Virus record (IMG/VR): IMGVR_UViG_3300023180_000095
Coordinates: 1 to 48,844 of that record
Reading direction: 5' to 3' (one strand)
DNA: 48,844 bases
DNA from: a virus
Shown here: piece by piece, positions 1-9,700 of the stretch
How the letters are laid out: every line of letters starts with the position of its first letter
Numbering within the stretch: the first letter of the stretch is position 1
Position numbers and translations under genes: made by a program
Notes under the pieces: generated by a model
The model's database searches: none
What the model saw: only the letters and a program-made list of their open reading frames with translations
Told to the model about the DNA's origin: nothing

Positions 1-59
1 GTGATCGTTCACACATTGCCTCGCCAAGTGCATACGCTGTTGTTATGGGTAACGGGTGA
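1..59 (+). CDS. 3' end of an unidentified upstream gene (partial)
   Basis: Reading from base 3, the frame is open from the window edge to a TGA at 57-59 and gives a C-terminus ending SAYAVVMGNG. A Rho-independent terminator starts 17 bases later, which fits a real gene end. By position it should be another tail or baseplate gene, such as a hub or wedge component, but 18 residues are too few to identify it. The other two frames offer no comparable ending. Confidence 0.5.
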   Translation, partial: DRSHIASPSAYAVVMGNG

Positions 60-76
60 ACAGTTAGTAACACATA

Positions 77-99
77 GGGGCAGTTATTTGCCCCTTTTT
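77..99 (+). terminator. Rho-independent terminator
   Basis: A GGGGCA / TGCCCC stem (77-82 with 89-94) encloses a 6-nt loop and runs straight into five T residues (95-99). It closes the transcript of the partial gene at the window start. Confidence 0.85.
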
Positions 100-170
100 G
101 TTGTTACTTAGGCGCGCCGAGCGAACGGGACTCCTAGCACATTTTAGTCTACAAACGTTTCCCAGCGACC

Positions 171-178
171 TCTAAATA
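171..178 (+). promoter_or_regulatory. candidate T4-type late promoter
   Basis: TCTAAATA differs by one base from the T4 late promoter TATAAATA. It lies 44 bases before the ATG at 223 and downstream of the terminator, so it could restart transcription for the 223-1004 gene group. The match is short and AT-rich, and chance occurrence is possible. Confidence 0.4.
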
Positions 179-222
179 TTAAAAAGGGTCCCCCTGATAT
201 AGAAAAATTCCCCCAGAAAAAA

Positions 223-447
223 ATGGAACAAAAAGTCACTTATAAAAAACCCGATGGAACCTTACAAGAGGTTCATTTTGACGACTTCGATTCCTTTGCT
301 GATAGCATGGAAGGTGTCGCTCAGCAATATTATGCTGGACTTCGCCCTGACGTTGAAGTAGAGACAATCTATAGCGATGGATTTAAAGTAACTGAGAGAG
401 TAACAAATGAATCAGATAGAGATGGAGCTCAGTTCCTTTCGGAATGA
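223..447 (+). CDS. small acidic hypothetical protein, 74 aa
   Basis: I do not recognise a family. The product begins MEQKVTYKKPDGT and is rich in Asp and Glu, with a central acidic stretch around HFDDFDSFADSMEG (about residues 18-32). It has no membrane segment or signal peptide. No Shine-Dalgarno is obvious: the ATG follows a run of A residues, which is common in AT-rich phage genes. It is the first gene after a terminator, has a possible late promoter at 171-178, and its 3' end overlaps the next reading frame by 41 bases. The chain of overlaps with the PAAR-like gene suggests co-expression with baseplate parts. Confidence 0.6.
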   Translation: MEQKVTYKKPDGTLQEVHFDDFDSFADSMEGVAQQYYAGLRPDVEVETIYSDGFKVTERVTNESDRDGAQFLSE

Positions 448-628
448 ACTAAAAGTAATCAAAGCAAAACTATCACAGATAGAGTTTCCTTTCAAGTTCA
501 TGTATCGACCACCGAGGGAAGAGAAGCACAAGAATATCTGTCAGTACCTAGATAGTATTGACGAACGTTTATGTAGATTAGAGGAACTCAATGGCATTAC
601 CAGCGATACCGAAAGCACTAGGAGTTGA
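407..628 (+). CDS. small predicted coiled-coil protein, 73 aa
   Basis: The product is charged and probably helical. It opens MNQIEMELSSFRNELKVIKA, with heptad-like hydrophobic spacing over residues 1-28 and again near 48-62 (YLDSIDERLCRLEEL). It overlaps the preceding gene by 41 bases and the next gene by 38. Start choice is uncertain: ATG 407 has a GAGAG purine stretch about 9 bases upstream, while ATG 422 in the same frame is an alternative. Double overlap in a compact phage operon is plausible, but the frame could also be fortuitous. Function unknown. Confidence 0.5.
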   Translation: MNQIEMELSSFRNELKVIKAKLSQIEFPFKFMYRPPREEKHKNICQYLDSIDERLCRLEELNGITSDTESTRS

Positions 629-1004
629 TGCTATTGATGTACCGAGTGTTGAACCACCCGGATGTACGTATCCTTCAGCACCTGTAGGACCATCTACATG
701 TCATACATCACCAAATGTACTCGTTGGCGGTACTGCTGCTATTTTCGTAACGCCTGGTAGAGTTGCTACAGCTGTATCAGGTACATCACCGAATCCATTG
801 CTAGTACCGATTTGTGCCATTCCTGTGCCACGATTAGTTGTGACTACACCATATGGCAATCAAACGGTTCACATCAATGGTCAACTCATAGGGGTATCAC
901 CAGGGACGAATGCTCAGATCACTGCTGGAGGCACTCCTAGGGGCATTATAGGACCAACCCAGTGGGCAAAGGTATGTATTGAAGCATACACTGTACGTAA
1001 CTAA
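591..1004 (+). CDS. PAAR-like baseplate spike-tip protein, 137 aa
   Basis: PAAR proteins sharpen the tip of contractile-tail spikes (T4 gp5.4 sits on the gp5 trimer) and usually bind a metal through His and Cys residues. The sequence is rich in Gly, Pro, Thr and Val and shows short beta motifs typical of such tips: CHTSPNVLVGG near residue 37 and QTVHINGQLIGVSPGTNAQI further on. It carries several Cys (in PPGC, STCH, PICAIP and KVCIEAY) that could be metal ligands. It is somewhat longer than T4 gp5.4. Its place just before gp25 and gp6 supports a spike role. The assignment rests on composition and context, so another small beta-rich tail protein remains possible. The start overlaps the upstream frame. 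Confidence 0.6.
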   Translation: MALPAIPKALGVDAIDVPSVEPPGCTYPSAPVGPSTCHTSPNVLVGGTAAIFVTPGRVATAVSGTSPNPLLVPICAIPVPRLVVTTPYGNQTVHINGQLIGVSPGTNAQITAGGTPRGIIGPTQWAKVCIEAYTVRN

Positions 1005-1041
1005 AAGAGTGCCACTCTGAGAAGAAGGCGCTGAGAACCTC

Positions 1042-1070
1042 TTGACGATCCGAAAGGATCACTGTATAAT
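1042..1070 (+). promoter_or_regulatory. near-consensus sigma70 promoter
   Basis: TTGACG (1042-1047) and TATAAT (1065-1070) are separated by exactly 17 bases. This matches the consensus -35 at 5 of 6 positions and the -10 perfectly. The predicted start is near 1077, giving a leader of about 17 bases before the ATG at 1094. The spacer contains a perfect inverted repeat, GATCC-GAAA-GGATC (1047-1060). A host-sigma promoter inside a late gene block would let the 48-aa gene be expressed early and independently. Confidence 0.8.
1047..1060 (+). repeat. inverted repeat within the promoter spacer
   Basis: GATCC and GGATC flank a GAAA tetraloop and occupy most of the region between the -35 and -10 elements. 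In DNA it is a palindrome that a repressor dimer could bind. In read-through RNA it would be a short stable GNRA hairpin. No T tract follows, so it is unlikely to be a terminator by itself. Confidence 0.6.
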
Positions 1071-1093
1071 ATTAAAGTAACCAAGGAGAGATT

Positions 1094-1240
1094 ATGGCAA
1101 AACGACCGTCTTTTACAACTAACGGAAAACTGATCGAGTCGAAACCGAAGAAAACTCGTCAAGGATGTGGACAGCATACGAAGTACGCTTCTACAAGTCG
1201 TAACAAAGCCCGTAAGCGTTATCGTGGACAAGGGCATTAA
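1094..1240 (+). CDS. 48-aa very basic conserved phage protein
   Basis: ATG 1094 is preceded by a good Shine-Dalgarno (AAGGAGA at 1083-1089), and the frame ends with TAA at 1238-1240. The product starts MAKRPSFTTNGKLIESK and ends RNKARKRYRGQGH. It has 14 Lys or Arg among 48 residues and one Glu, so it should bind nucleic acid or another acidic partner. I recall very similar short proteins as conserved in T4-like cyanophages, with no established function. It has its own sigma70 promoter and its own terminator, so it is a monocistronic unit between late genes. There is one Cys (residue 25) and no membrane segment. Confidence 0.85.
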   Translation: MAKRPSFTTNGKLIESKPKKTRQGCGQHTKYASTSRNKARKRYRGQGH

Positions 1241-1247
1241 TATTACT

Positions 1248-1270
1248 AAGGTCCTTAAGGACCTTTTTTT
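1248..1270 (+). terminator. Rho-independent terminator
   Basis: AAGGTCC and GGACCTT pair around a TTAA loop (1248-1265; the whole element is a perfect palindrome), followed by T residues to 1270. It starts 8 bases after the stop codon of the 48-aa gene. Because the palindrome is AT-flanked, it could also act in reverse, but no minus-strand gene is seen. Confidence 0.88.
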
Positions 1271-1286
1271 ATGTGTTAAATATACA

Positions 1287-1339
1287 TAAAGGGATAGCAA
1301 CCCCTTTAAAAGTTCTGTTTTCACTTTACAGTAAAACAG
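1287..1339 (+). promoter_or_regulatory. two hairpins in the leader of the 60-aa gene
   Basis: Hairpin 1 pairs TAAAGGG (1287-1293) with CCCTTTA (1302-1308). Hairpin 2 pairs CTGTTTT (1315-1321) with AAAACAG (1333-1339) and ends at the base before the ATG at 1340. No Shine-Dalgarno is visible between them and the start codon. Neither hairpin has a T tract, so they look like leader structure and not terminators. A regulatory role is inference. Confidence 0.45.
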
Positions 1340-1522
1340 ATGGCAAACCACCCAGTAGATAAAAGCGAAGAGTTTATTAAGTCAGGAATGACTTTGATTA
1401 CAGATCGAGCATCTGATCGTTATTTAAAATCAACAAAAACTAATATTCCACCAGAAGATAGGATGTCCAGACCATGTGGAGGCAAGGGTGGATTTGATGA
1501 TTATGTAGAAAGGTGGCATTGA
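1340..1522 (+). CDS. small hypothetical protein, 60 aa
   Basis: The product starts MANHPVDKSEEFIKSGMTLI and ends KGGFDDYVERWH. It is polar, without membrane segments, and contains a single Cys in SRPCGGKGG (about residues 44-52). I do not recognise a family with confidence, though short genes are common just before gp25 in marine T4-like phages. The ATG directly follows a hairpin and lacks a clear ribosome binding site. The stop lies five bases before a late-promoter-like motif and 35 bases before gp25. Function unknown. Confidence 0.6.
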   Translation: MANHPVDKSEEFIKSGMTLITDRASDRYLKSTKTNIPPEDRMSRPCGGKGGFDDYVERWH

Positions 1523-1526
1523 GACA

Positions 1527-1534
1527 GATAAATA
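1527..1534 (+). promoter_or_regulatory. candidate T4-type late promoter before gp25
   Basis: GATAAATA differs from TATAAATA only at the first base and fits the NATAAATA form I recall for T4-like cyanophages. It ends 23 bases before the gp25 ATG, in the gap between two genes, and could drive gp25, gp6 and the gp7 giant. Confidence 0.6.
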
Positions 1535-1557
1535 AATGAAAGCAACCTTATTTCTCA

Positions 1558-1950
1558 ATGCCCATTAAAGTCAATACTTTTAAAGACTTTAGTTTAACCT
1601 TCAAACCTCATCCTATTACGGGTGATTTACAGGTTGCAAAAGATGAGAATGCGATCAAACAATCAATCCGTTCACTTTTGCTTACCACCAAGAGTGAACG
1701 GTTATTTAATTCTGATATTGGCACTCGATTAAAAGAAGTATTATTTGAACCTTTAGATTTTGCTAGTGCTTCTCTTGTGGAAACAGAGATTCAGACAGTT
1801 CTGGATAGGTATGAACCTAGGATCACCGTCATTAGACTTGACGTGTTCCCAAATCAAGCAGAAAATGGTTATGAAGTAGAACTAGAGTATGTTATTACCG
1901 GTAGTGAAAAAAGATTAACAACCGACTTATTCCTAGAAGCACTAAGTTAA
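1558..1950 (+). CDS. 25: baseplate wedge subunit gp25
   Basis: This small sheath-contact component of the baseplate wedge core belongs to the gp25 / GPW family shared by contractile tails and type VI secretion (TssE). At 130 aa it is close to T4 gp25 (132 aa, quoted from memory). It shows the expected order: an N-terminal FSLTFKPHPITGDLQVAKDE segment, IKQSIRSLLLTTKSERLF (residues 34-51), then the family's conserved EPR in DRYEPRITVIRLDVF near residues 83-97. The gp6 ATG follows its stop after one base, the classic 25-6 order. The Shine-Dalgarno is weak, but the upstream ATG at 1536 is out of frame, so 1558 is the start. Confidence 0.93.
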   Translation: MPIKVNTFKDFSLTFKPHPITGDLQVAKDENAIKQSIRSLLLTTKSERLFNSDIGTRLKEVLFEPLDFASASLVETEIQTVLDRYEPRITVIRLDVFPNQAENGYEVELEYVITGSEKRLTTDLFLEALS

Positions 1951-1951
1951 A

Positions 1952-3748
1952 ATGGCATCTTATGTACAACTAGCAAATCTAGATTTTGCTGAGATTAAAA
2001 CAACATTAAAAGAATATCTAAGATCACAGTCTGATTTTACAGACTATGATTTTGAGGGATCTGCTATTAGTGTTTTACTAGACGTATTAGCTTATAACAC
2101 TTATTACACAGCATTCAACACCAACATGGTGGCGAATGAACTGTTTTTAGATTCTGCTACATTAAGAGAGAATGTAGTTTCGTTAGCGAAGACCATTGGA
2201 TATCAACCAAAGTCGAAGCGAGCACCAGTATCATATGTTGACTTCGGCGTTAACTTTACTGGATCTTCTCCTGGTTCCATCTCATTGAAGAAAGGAACGG
2301 GATTTACCACAGTTTTTGACGATACATTATATCAGTATGTTGTTGCTGATGACATCACGGTTCCTGTAACTGCCGGATTTGCTTCTTTCGAGGAAGTACC
2401 GATTTATGAAGGAAAGTTAATCACCAACACCTATACTGCTAATACTGCTTCGTCGAATCAAAGATTTATTATCGACAACAGCAGAGTTGACACAAATACG
2501 ATTCGCGTAAGGGTATACGAGAGTGCTCAGTCAACCAACTTTCTTGATTACGAATATTCCAGCAATATCCTGAATGTAGATTCCGAATCTGCTGTTTATT
2601 TTGTAGAAGAGACTGATGATGAGCGTTATGAGATCTTCTTTGGTGATGGAGTATTAGGATCATCCTTAGACAATGGAAACCTCATTGAGATTTCTTACAT
2701 CATCACAAACGGTCCTGCCACGAATGGAGCAAGAACGTTCACATTTGCTGGTATTTTGGAAGATGCCAATGGATCTAGCAACTATCCCACTAGTGTTACT
2801 GTCAGTAAGATTGTTGCTTCCGATGGAGGAGAGGAAATCGAGACTATCTCTTCTATTAAGTACAATGCTCCCAAATATTTTGGCACCCAGGACAGAGCAG
2901 TAACTGCCGATGACTACGCTGCTATCATCAGAAACATCTATCCTTCTGTTGCCGACATTATCACCTACGGAGGAGAAGAGGAAGTAAACCCCGAGTATGG
3001 TAAAGTCAAGATTGTAATCAAACCAAAGAATACAGCAGTATTGTCGTCGTTCACCAAAAATCAGATCATCGAGAGGTTAAAACCATACATGGTTGCTTCG
3101 GTGACACCTGACCTTATCGATCCTTCTATTTTATACGTCGAACTGACCAGCAGAATCGCCTACAACAAGTCTATTACTACGGCAAGACCCGAAGACATCA
3201 AAAAGAAGGTAATCGCTGCTGTAGAGGACTACACTGCCCAATCAGACACCGAAAAGTTCAACGGTAAGTTTAGGTACAGCAAGTATGTCTCTGTGATTGA
3301 CAATGCTGATAGAACAATCGTCTCAAATGAGACAACGGTGAAAATGAGAAAAGATTTCTATCCTATTCTCAACAGTAAGTCATATTATGAGATTTGTTAT
3401 CAAAATAGATTTGCTGAATATTGTGGAGAACCCATCGTTCAATCGACCGGGTTTGTGGTTAGTGAATTCCCCAACAGGACTGTATATTTTGAAGATAACG
3501 ATGGCAAAATCATCCTATATACATTAGGACAAGGTGGTGAAAAAGTAACTGTGAGAGATTCTATTGGAAGAATCGATTACTTAAAAGGAGAAGTTATTAT
3601 TGACAACTTAACCATCATCAAAGGATCCTTCTTTGATAACAAGATTGAAGTCCGTGTTAATCCATTCAATAAAGATTTGAATGCTCTTCGTAATGTTTAC
3701 CTGGATGTTGACATTACAAATAGTACGTTTACTACATATCCCGAGTAA
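1952..3748 (+). CDS. 6: baseplate wedge subunit gp6 (baseplate J-like)
   Basis: gp6 forms the inner ring of wedges that links neighbouring baseplate segments and, with gp25 and gp53, the wedge core. The product is 598 aa; T4 gp6 is 660 aa (from memory). The hallmark N-terminal motif DYDFEGSAISVLLDVLAYNT sits near residues 32-51, followed by MVANELFLDSATLRENVVSLAKTIGY in two parts, which is the strongest signature of the family. The middle holds the J-like region with TADDYAAIIRNIYPSVADI (about 324-342). The start is one base after the gp25 stop, implying translational coupling, and gp7 starts 6 bases after its end. The size and motifs look intact. Confidence 0.95.
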   Translation: MASYVQLANLDFAEIKTTLKEYLRSQSDFTDYDFEGSAISVLLDVLAYNTYYTAFNTNMVANELFLDSATLRENVVSLAKTIGYQPKSKRAPVSYVDFGVNFTGSSPGSISLKKGTGFTTVFDDTLYQYVVADDITVPVTAGFASFEEVPIYEGKLITNTYTANTASSNQRFIIDNSRVDTNTIRVRVYESAQSTNFLDYEYSSNILNVDSESAVYFVEETDDERYEIFFGDGVLGSSLDNGNLIEISYIITNGPATNGARTFTFAGILEDANGSSNYPTSVTVSKIVASDGGEEIETISSIKYNAPKYFGTQDRAVTADDYAAIIRNIYPSVADIITYGGEEEVNPEYGKVKIVIKPKNTAVLSSFTKNQIIERLKPYMVASVTPDLIDPSILYVELTSRIAYNKSITTARPEDIKKKVIAAVEDYTAQSDTEKFNGKFRYSKYVSVIDNADRTIVSNETTVKMRKDFYPILNSKSYYEICYQNRFAEYCGEPIVQSTGFVVSEFPNRTVYFEDNDGKIILYTLGQGGEKVTVRDSIGRIDYLKGEVIIDNLTIIKGSFFDNKIEVRVNPFNKDLNALRNVYLDVDITNSTFTTYPE

Positions 3749-3754
3749 TCTTAA

Positions 3755-6700
3755 ATGGCTGCTAAGACAAGAAATATCTCTACATTAATCGAAAGCCAGT
3801 TACCTGGATTCATTATTGAAGATTACGCTCAGATGAAGACGTTCATAGAGAGTTACTATGAACAGCAGGAGCTTCGTGGGCAGCCGTTAGACATTATTCA
3901 TAATATTACGGAATATCGTAATATTGATTTCTATAGTAACAAAATCTTAAAGGAAAAGACTACTCTTGCCGTATCTGTTGCTGCAAATGATACTACCATT
4001 GTAGTTAGTGATGCTACTTCTTTCCCAGAAGTTAATGGATACATTCAAATCGACAATGAGATTCTATTTTATAAAGAAAGAACAGATACTGAGTTTTTAG
4101 AGGTATCGAGAGGTGTAAGTGGTAATAACACTCTCGGAGACCTATACAACAAAAGTAAGTTTGTCTCCACATCAGCGACAGCACACACACAAAATGCTGA
4201 TGTTCTTAATATCAGCAATCTATTTCTATATGCTTTTGTAAGAAACTTCGAACGAGAGTATCTTGCTTCTTTCCCAGAGAAGTTTTTAAAGGGAGATGTT
4301 GACAAGAGAACTCTAATCAAAAATATTGGAGATTTCTACAGAGCAAAAGGAACTGACAGATCTATTCAGTTCTTATTCAAAACAATCATTTCTAGAGATC
4401 CACAAGAGAAGGTTAGTGTATACAATCCTAAGGATACTACACTAAAAGCGTCTACTTCTGATTGGATTTCTAGTTACACTTTAAAAGTCAAGGTACTATC
4501 AGGTGACCTTACAAAACTAGTTGGTGCTAAAATCACACAGGGTCAGAATAGTGCCGTTGTTGACAATGTTACGCCCGGAAATCTTATTCTAGCTCCAGAG
4601 TCTGTCGTTGGAGAGTTTAATATTGTTTCTTCGACATCTCTAAAGAAAGAACCTTTATTGGCAAGTTATGGTTCTGGTTACAAGGTTACTGTAGATTCCA
4701 CCCAAGGTTTTCCACAGCAAGGAACTCTCACTATAGGATCTGCTACAATCGAATATCTCTCTAAGAGTGTAAATCAGTTTACTATCTCAAAGAGATCAGC
4801 AACAAATACTAACTTTGCTGTCGGAACACCTATTTACGCCGGAGATGTTGTAACTGGCACTTATGAAGGCGGAACTGTTAGATTCATCATTACTGGTGTA
4901 GTTTATAACCTCCTACCATCCAACCCAAAACCATATGCTTCGGCAGGTGACCAGATTCAACTAGTAGATACTTTTGATTCTATTTCCCCTGTCATCAAAA
5001 ACACCCTGAATAATAATAGGTGGTTACTCAATCCCGACTACTCGGAACCAAATAGTATCCATGCCAATATTGATTTGGATGGGGTAGTTGCTGATGTAAG
5101 TGCTATTTTTGAAGACGAACAATATTTTTATATCTGTTCTTCCTCTTTCCCATCAAACTCCGACTTGTTAACACCTCAGGTTACTGTAAGTCTAGATGGT
5201 CAGGAAATCTTAAAGCTTATCAGAAAGCACCCTATTACCACCACCGAGGTTTACAGCACGGGCAACAAAGATGTTGGTATCCTCGTTGATGGTACTCCTG
5301 TCTATTCAAATAGATCTGAAGAAGAAGTAGTATACGGAAAGATAGAAACCATTACCCTCCAATCAAAAGGAAGAAACTACAAGGTTGCTCCCACTGTTCT
5401 TGTTAACGAACAACCTAATAAAGCAACTGCTGTTTTGGCAGGAGAAACTGTTTCCAGAATCGATCCAGTAGATTTTGACACTACTCTATATGAAGAAGAT
5501 CCTACGATTAGAATCACTGCTGGAGAGGGGGCTATATTATCTGCTGTCGTAACAAACGGAGCGATTACTAGTATTAATGTTGATAATCCAGGTAGATATT
5601 ATACTTCCCCACCAACTATTCTCATTACTGATCTCACCGGAAGAGGAAGTTTTGCCGAATATGAAGCGGTTGTCTCCAACGGGGAGATTGTAGAATGTGT
5701 CAAGATTACTGAAGGAAAACTATACAATCCTCAGTTTACTTCGGTAGTTGCTGTTGCTTCCGGTACTGGTGCTTCTGCTACAGCAAAAGTGAGACGTTGG
5801 GCGAAAAATAGATATAGATCTCTACAATCTGTTTTAGATACCAACAATGGATATGCTTTCCCTTCCAGAACAGGTAAGGTTGGGTATGGTTATGGAGTAG
5901 TAGCAAATCCAGTTATTTTAAGAAGAAGACTATTAGACAGTATTGATGCTGTATATGAAGAGACTGCTACCATCCTTCACTCTCCTATCTTAGGATATGC
6001 TTACGATGGTAATCCCATTTATGGTCCTTATGGTTATTCTAATCCATTAGATCGTACCAGTTCTGTTGTGAGGATGAACTCGGGATACACCATCAAGACA
6101 TCCAGAGTAAATGGTCCTTCTAATATTTTTGATCCTCTTGGTAGTTTTGTTGATGACTACGAATGGAAACCATCTATCAATAGTGGAAAAACAGAACTAG
6201 ACGCTAACAATGGTAGATTTTGTGTAACACCTGATTATCCAAATGGTGTTTATGCTTACTTCCTTACTATTGATGCTGATAACAATCCCGTATTCCCTTA
6301 TGTACTAGGATCTAACTTCTACTCCCTTCCTGTAGATTCTAACTATAATACTCCCATCTCTCAAAGAGATTTACCAAAAGATATTAAGCGTTTAGGTTTC
6401 GCTGGATCCGGCGTAGGTTTGAAGGCTACTATTAAAGACGTTAGCAAAGGCAGAGTCAGTGGTGCTAACGTCATTTCCTCTACAGAAGAGTTTGAGGTAG
6501 GATCAAACCTTCTTATCGAAAATAAGGCAGTAAATGCTCAAGTATCTACTCTAAAAGGAAAAGAAGTTGTTGGTATTGAGTCGAATCAGACAAAAGCATT
6601 AGAAATCACAACTAGTCAAAGTGTATACTTATTTGCCGGAGACATCATTACCCAAGGTGGTCCTGGTGGCGCAACGGGAGAAGTTGTAACTAATACTTTC

Positions 6701-9700
6701 AATGGAAATAACTTCATTGTAAGAAATGTACAACCTAATATCAACGATGGATCTTTAATCACTGCTACAGGCGGAACTTTAGACTCTAGTTCAACGATAC
6801 AGAAGTTCATTCTCGATGCTTCTTCGACATATACAGTTGGATCGACATTAAACTTTATTAATGAAGATGAACAAGAAATCGAAGCAACTGCCGAGATTTT
6901 AGAATCTACTATTGCTCAAAACTCAGTCATAGTAAGGGTTTTGACGGGTACGTTTACTAATGACTCGGGATATTATCTCAGCAGCAGCACCTTGTCGGAT
7001 ACTGCCAGAACTGGAATCGAAAGTGTTCAAGATTTGAGTGTAGGTTTAGAAATCTTTGATATAAACGACAGCATTGCTATTTTAGAAACAGCAACAAATC
7101 ATGGTGTTTCTGTTGGCGACATTGTTGACGTTGATATCACTCCAGATGAGTCTGGAACAGAAACAACTTACTATGTAAGAAAGAAGATCTACCAAGATGT
7201 CACTACAGTACCACCCAAGCATCAGTCTGTAATCACTGACACTGGTATTGGTAGTGGTGATGTCATCAATACAGGCAACTCTTACCTCACAGGTACGTTT
7301 AATGATGTAGAACTAGTTTTCCGTGATTCTTCACAGGCAAGACCTGGCGTAGGACTACTAGGAGATCCTAATAACGCCAGAGCAACTATTGTAATTGGTA
7401 ATCCAAATGGATCTGGTTTTGGACCTGTTGCTAGCATTATTATCACAAATAAAGGATCTGGATATAGAAAAGAAGATGTTTTAACGTTTGTTGAGGGTGT
7501 TCCTGTTACTAATGTTGCTGCTGGCGGACCACAAAACTTTGCCTTTGTAGTTGATCATGTAGGATTTGCTGCTTCTAATACAAGACTATATCTATCAAAT
7601 GTCACTAACTTATCTAACGGAGATTTCCTCAAAGTAGGACAAGAGATCGTCGAGATTCAAAATGTAAACCTAGTATTTAAATACGTTACTGTAGGTAGAG
7701 CAAGAAAAGGTACGTTTTCCACTAATCACTATGATGGAAACGTAGTAAATGGCGAAGAGATTCCATTCAGAATCTCCAACGGATATAGACCTTTCGGTGC
7801 TGGAGCAGGAAACCCAATCGCCACAGACTATGATGCCGAGACCGGAAAGTTAACTATTTCCTATGATTACAATGATAACATTAATCTGATTAATAAAGTT
7901 ATAGGTAGTTCTGTTTTCTTCGACGAAAGCACTCCAAAGAAAACTGTTACCCTAACTAATGTAGAAGAAGCTTCCTATAAGTTGGAGTTGTCAAAAGATG
8001 ACGAAACTAACTTCATTGTCAATCCATCGTTTGACGTATTAAAATACTATTCTTATAGATTTGACACGGGTCACTTCTCCATGGCAAACACCTTCTTGGA
8101 CATTTCTCCAAGTATTAACTACAATATTCTTGTAGATGGTAAAGAAGTGGGTTCTATTAATCCAGGAACTGCCGGTTCTTATACTCGTATTAGATTTGGA
8201 TTTACACCAGACATTGCTACCCTTGATCAAGAAAGAGTAGATTTAAGATATAGCACATTCTACTATTTCATCAAAGCATCTGGGGTAGATACAGAAGAAT
8301 CTAAGATTAATATTGTTAATGATCCTCTCGTAGGAAGAAAGAAGGTTACTCATATCACAAATACCAAACTGGTGTATGATTTGGATTCTATTGTAGAATA
8401 CGATGGTAGTGGTGAGATTTCTTACACAACCACATCTACAAGTGCTTTCGGTGCCATTCATGACGTTTCAATCAGATCTAGCAAAAAGGACTTAGATTAC
8501 TTACCTATCGTATTTGGTGTCTATCCAAGAGAAGCATCTCAAGCTGTACTAGAACCTGTCATTGAAAATGGAACGATTACCAAAGTCGATGTTATTAAAC
8601 GTGGTTCTGGATACGTAAAACCAAAACTAGTATTTGAAGGAGATGGAACTGGCGTAGAGCTTGCTTTGGTCGTAATAGATGGATCTATCGTTGCTGTTAG
8701 AGTCGATAAAGGTGGACGTGGATATACATCTGCTAAAGCAGAAGTAGTAGAATCTAATACTACTATCTACCTTGAGTCTTCTAACATTGGCGTGCCACTA
8801 AATGTAGAGATTGGATTGTATGGTTCCGGTTTCAACACCGATTACTCCACTAGACCTACATTTAGATCTAAAACTGTTTTAGTATTAGAAGATGCTGATT
8901 TGTTCAAACCACAATCTCAGATTGTTCAAGATTCTTCTGGATCTAAAGCAAATGTAGATAGCTGGAGAATGGGCGGTAACCTTCTAAAGGTTTCTGATGT
9001 AGAAGGTATATTTGAAGTTGGTCAACCTATTAGAGATACCAGAAATAATAGCACTGCTAATGTTAAGCATGTTCTAGAAACAGATTTCAATGAGGATGTT
9101 AAGTCCTATTCACAGCAAGGATATTTCGCTAGTGTAAAAGGTTATATTGGAGAAAATAGAAATAAGATCACAGATTCGTATTTCTATCAAGATTATTCTT
9201 ATGTAGTAGAATCCGATACCCCTGTTGACATTTGGAGAGATTTAATCTTAGAAACTACTCACCCAGCAGGTTTTGAGTTATTTGGTGAGGTTAACGTTTT
9301 CTCTCAGGGTTCTGCTCCTATGCCTCAGGCATCTCAGGCAGCAACTCCTATTACATGTAATCTAAATCTATCAATCAAAGCGATTGAGACGATCAATACT
9401 TCCAGGGTTGTTACTACACATATCGCTAAGTTTGCTGATAGCAATGTTAAGCGTGGAAAGGGTGCTATCAGCATTTCTGATGTTGATCTATCGGCTACAA
9501 ACTTCCAAGATATTAGACTAGAACCTAACTTTGATGGAATCGAAGATCCAAACACCGGTAAGAGAGTTGGAACTACTGTCTTCACCATGTATCAAGCAGG
9601 ATCTAATAATACCATCGTTGCTTATAACGACCAAGAGTTTTTCATTACCCTCGATGGTATTTTACAAGAACCAGGAGAAGCATTCACAGTTTTAGGAAGT

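Noticed and set aside
1006-1018. AGAGT-GCC-ACTCT hairpin after the PAAR-like gene as a terminator
   Set aside because: It is only a 5-bp stem with a 3-base loop and no T tract, so it is too weak to call.
1001-1351. 116-aa minus-strand frame over the sigma70 unit
   Set aside because: It is opposite a promoter, a 48-aa gene and a terminator; its composition is that of a reverse shadow.
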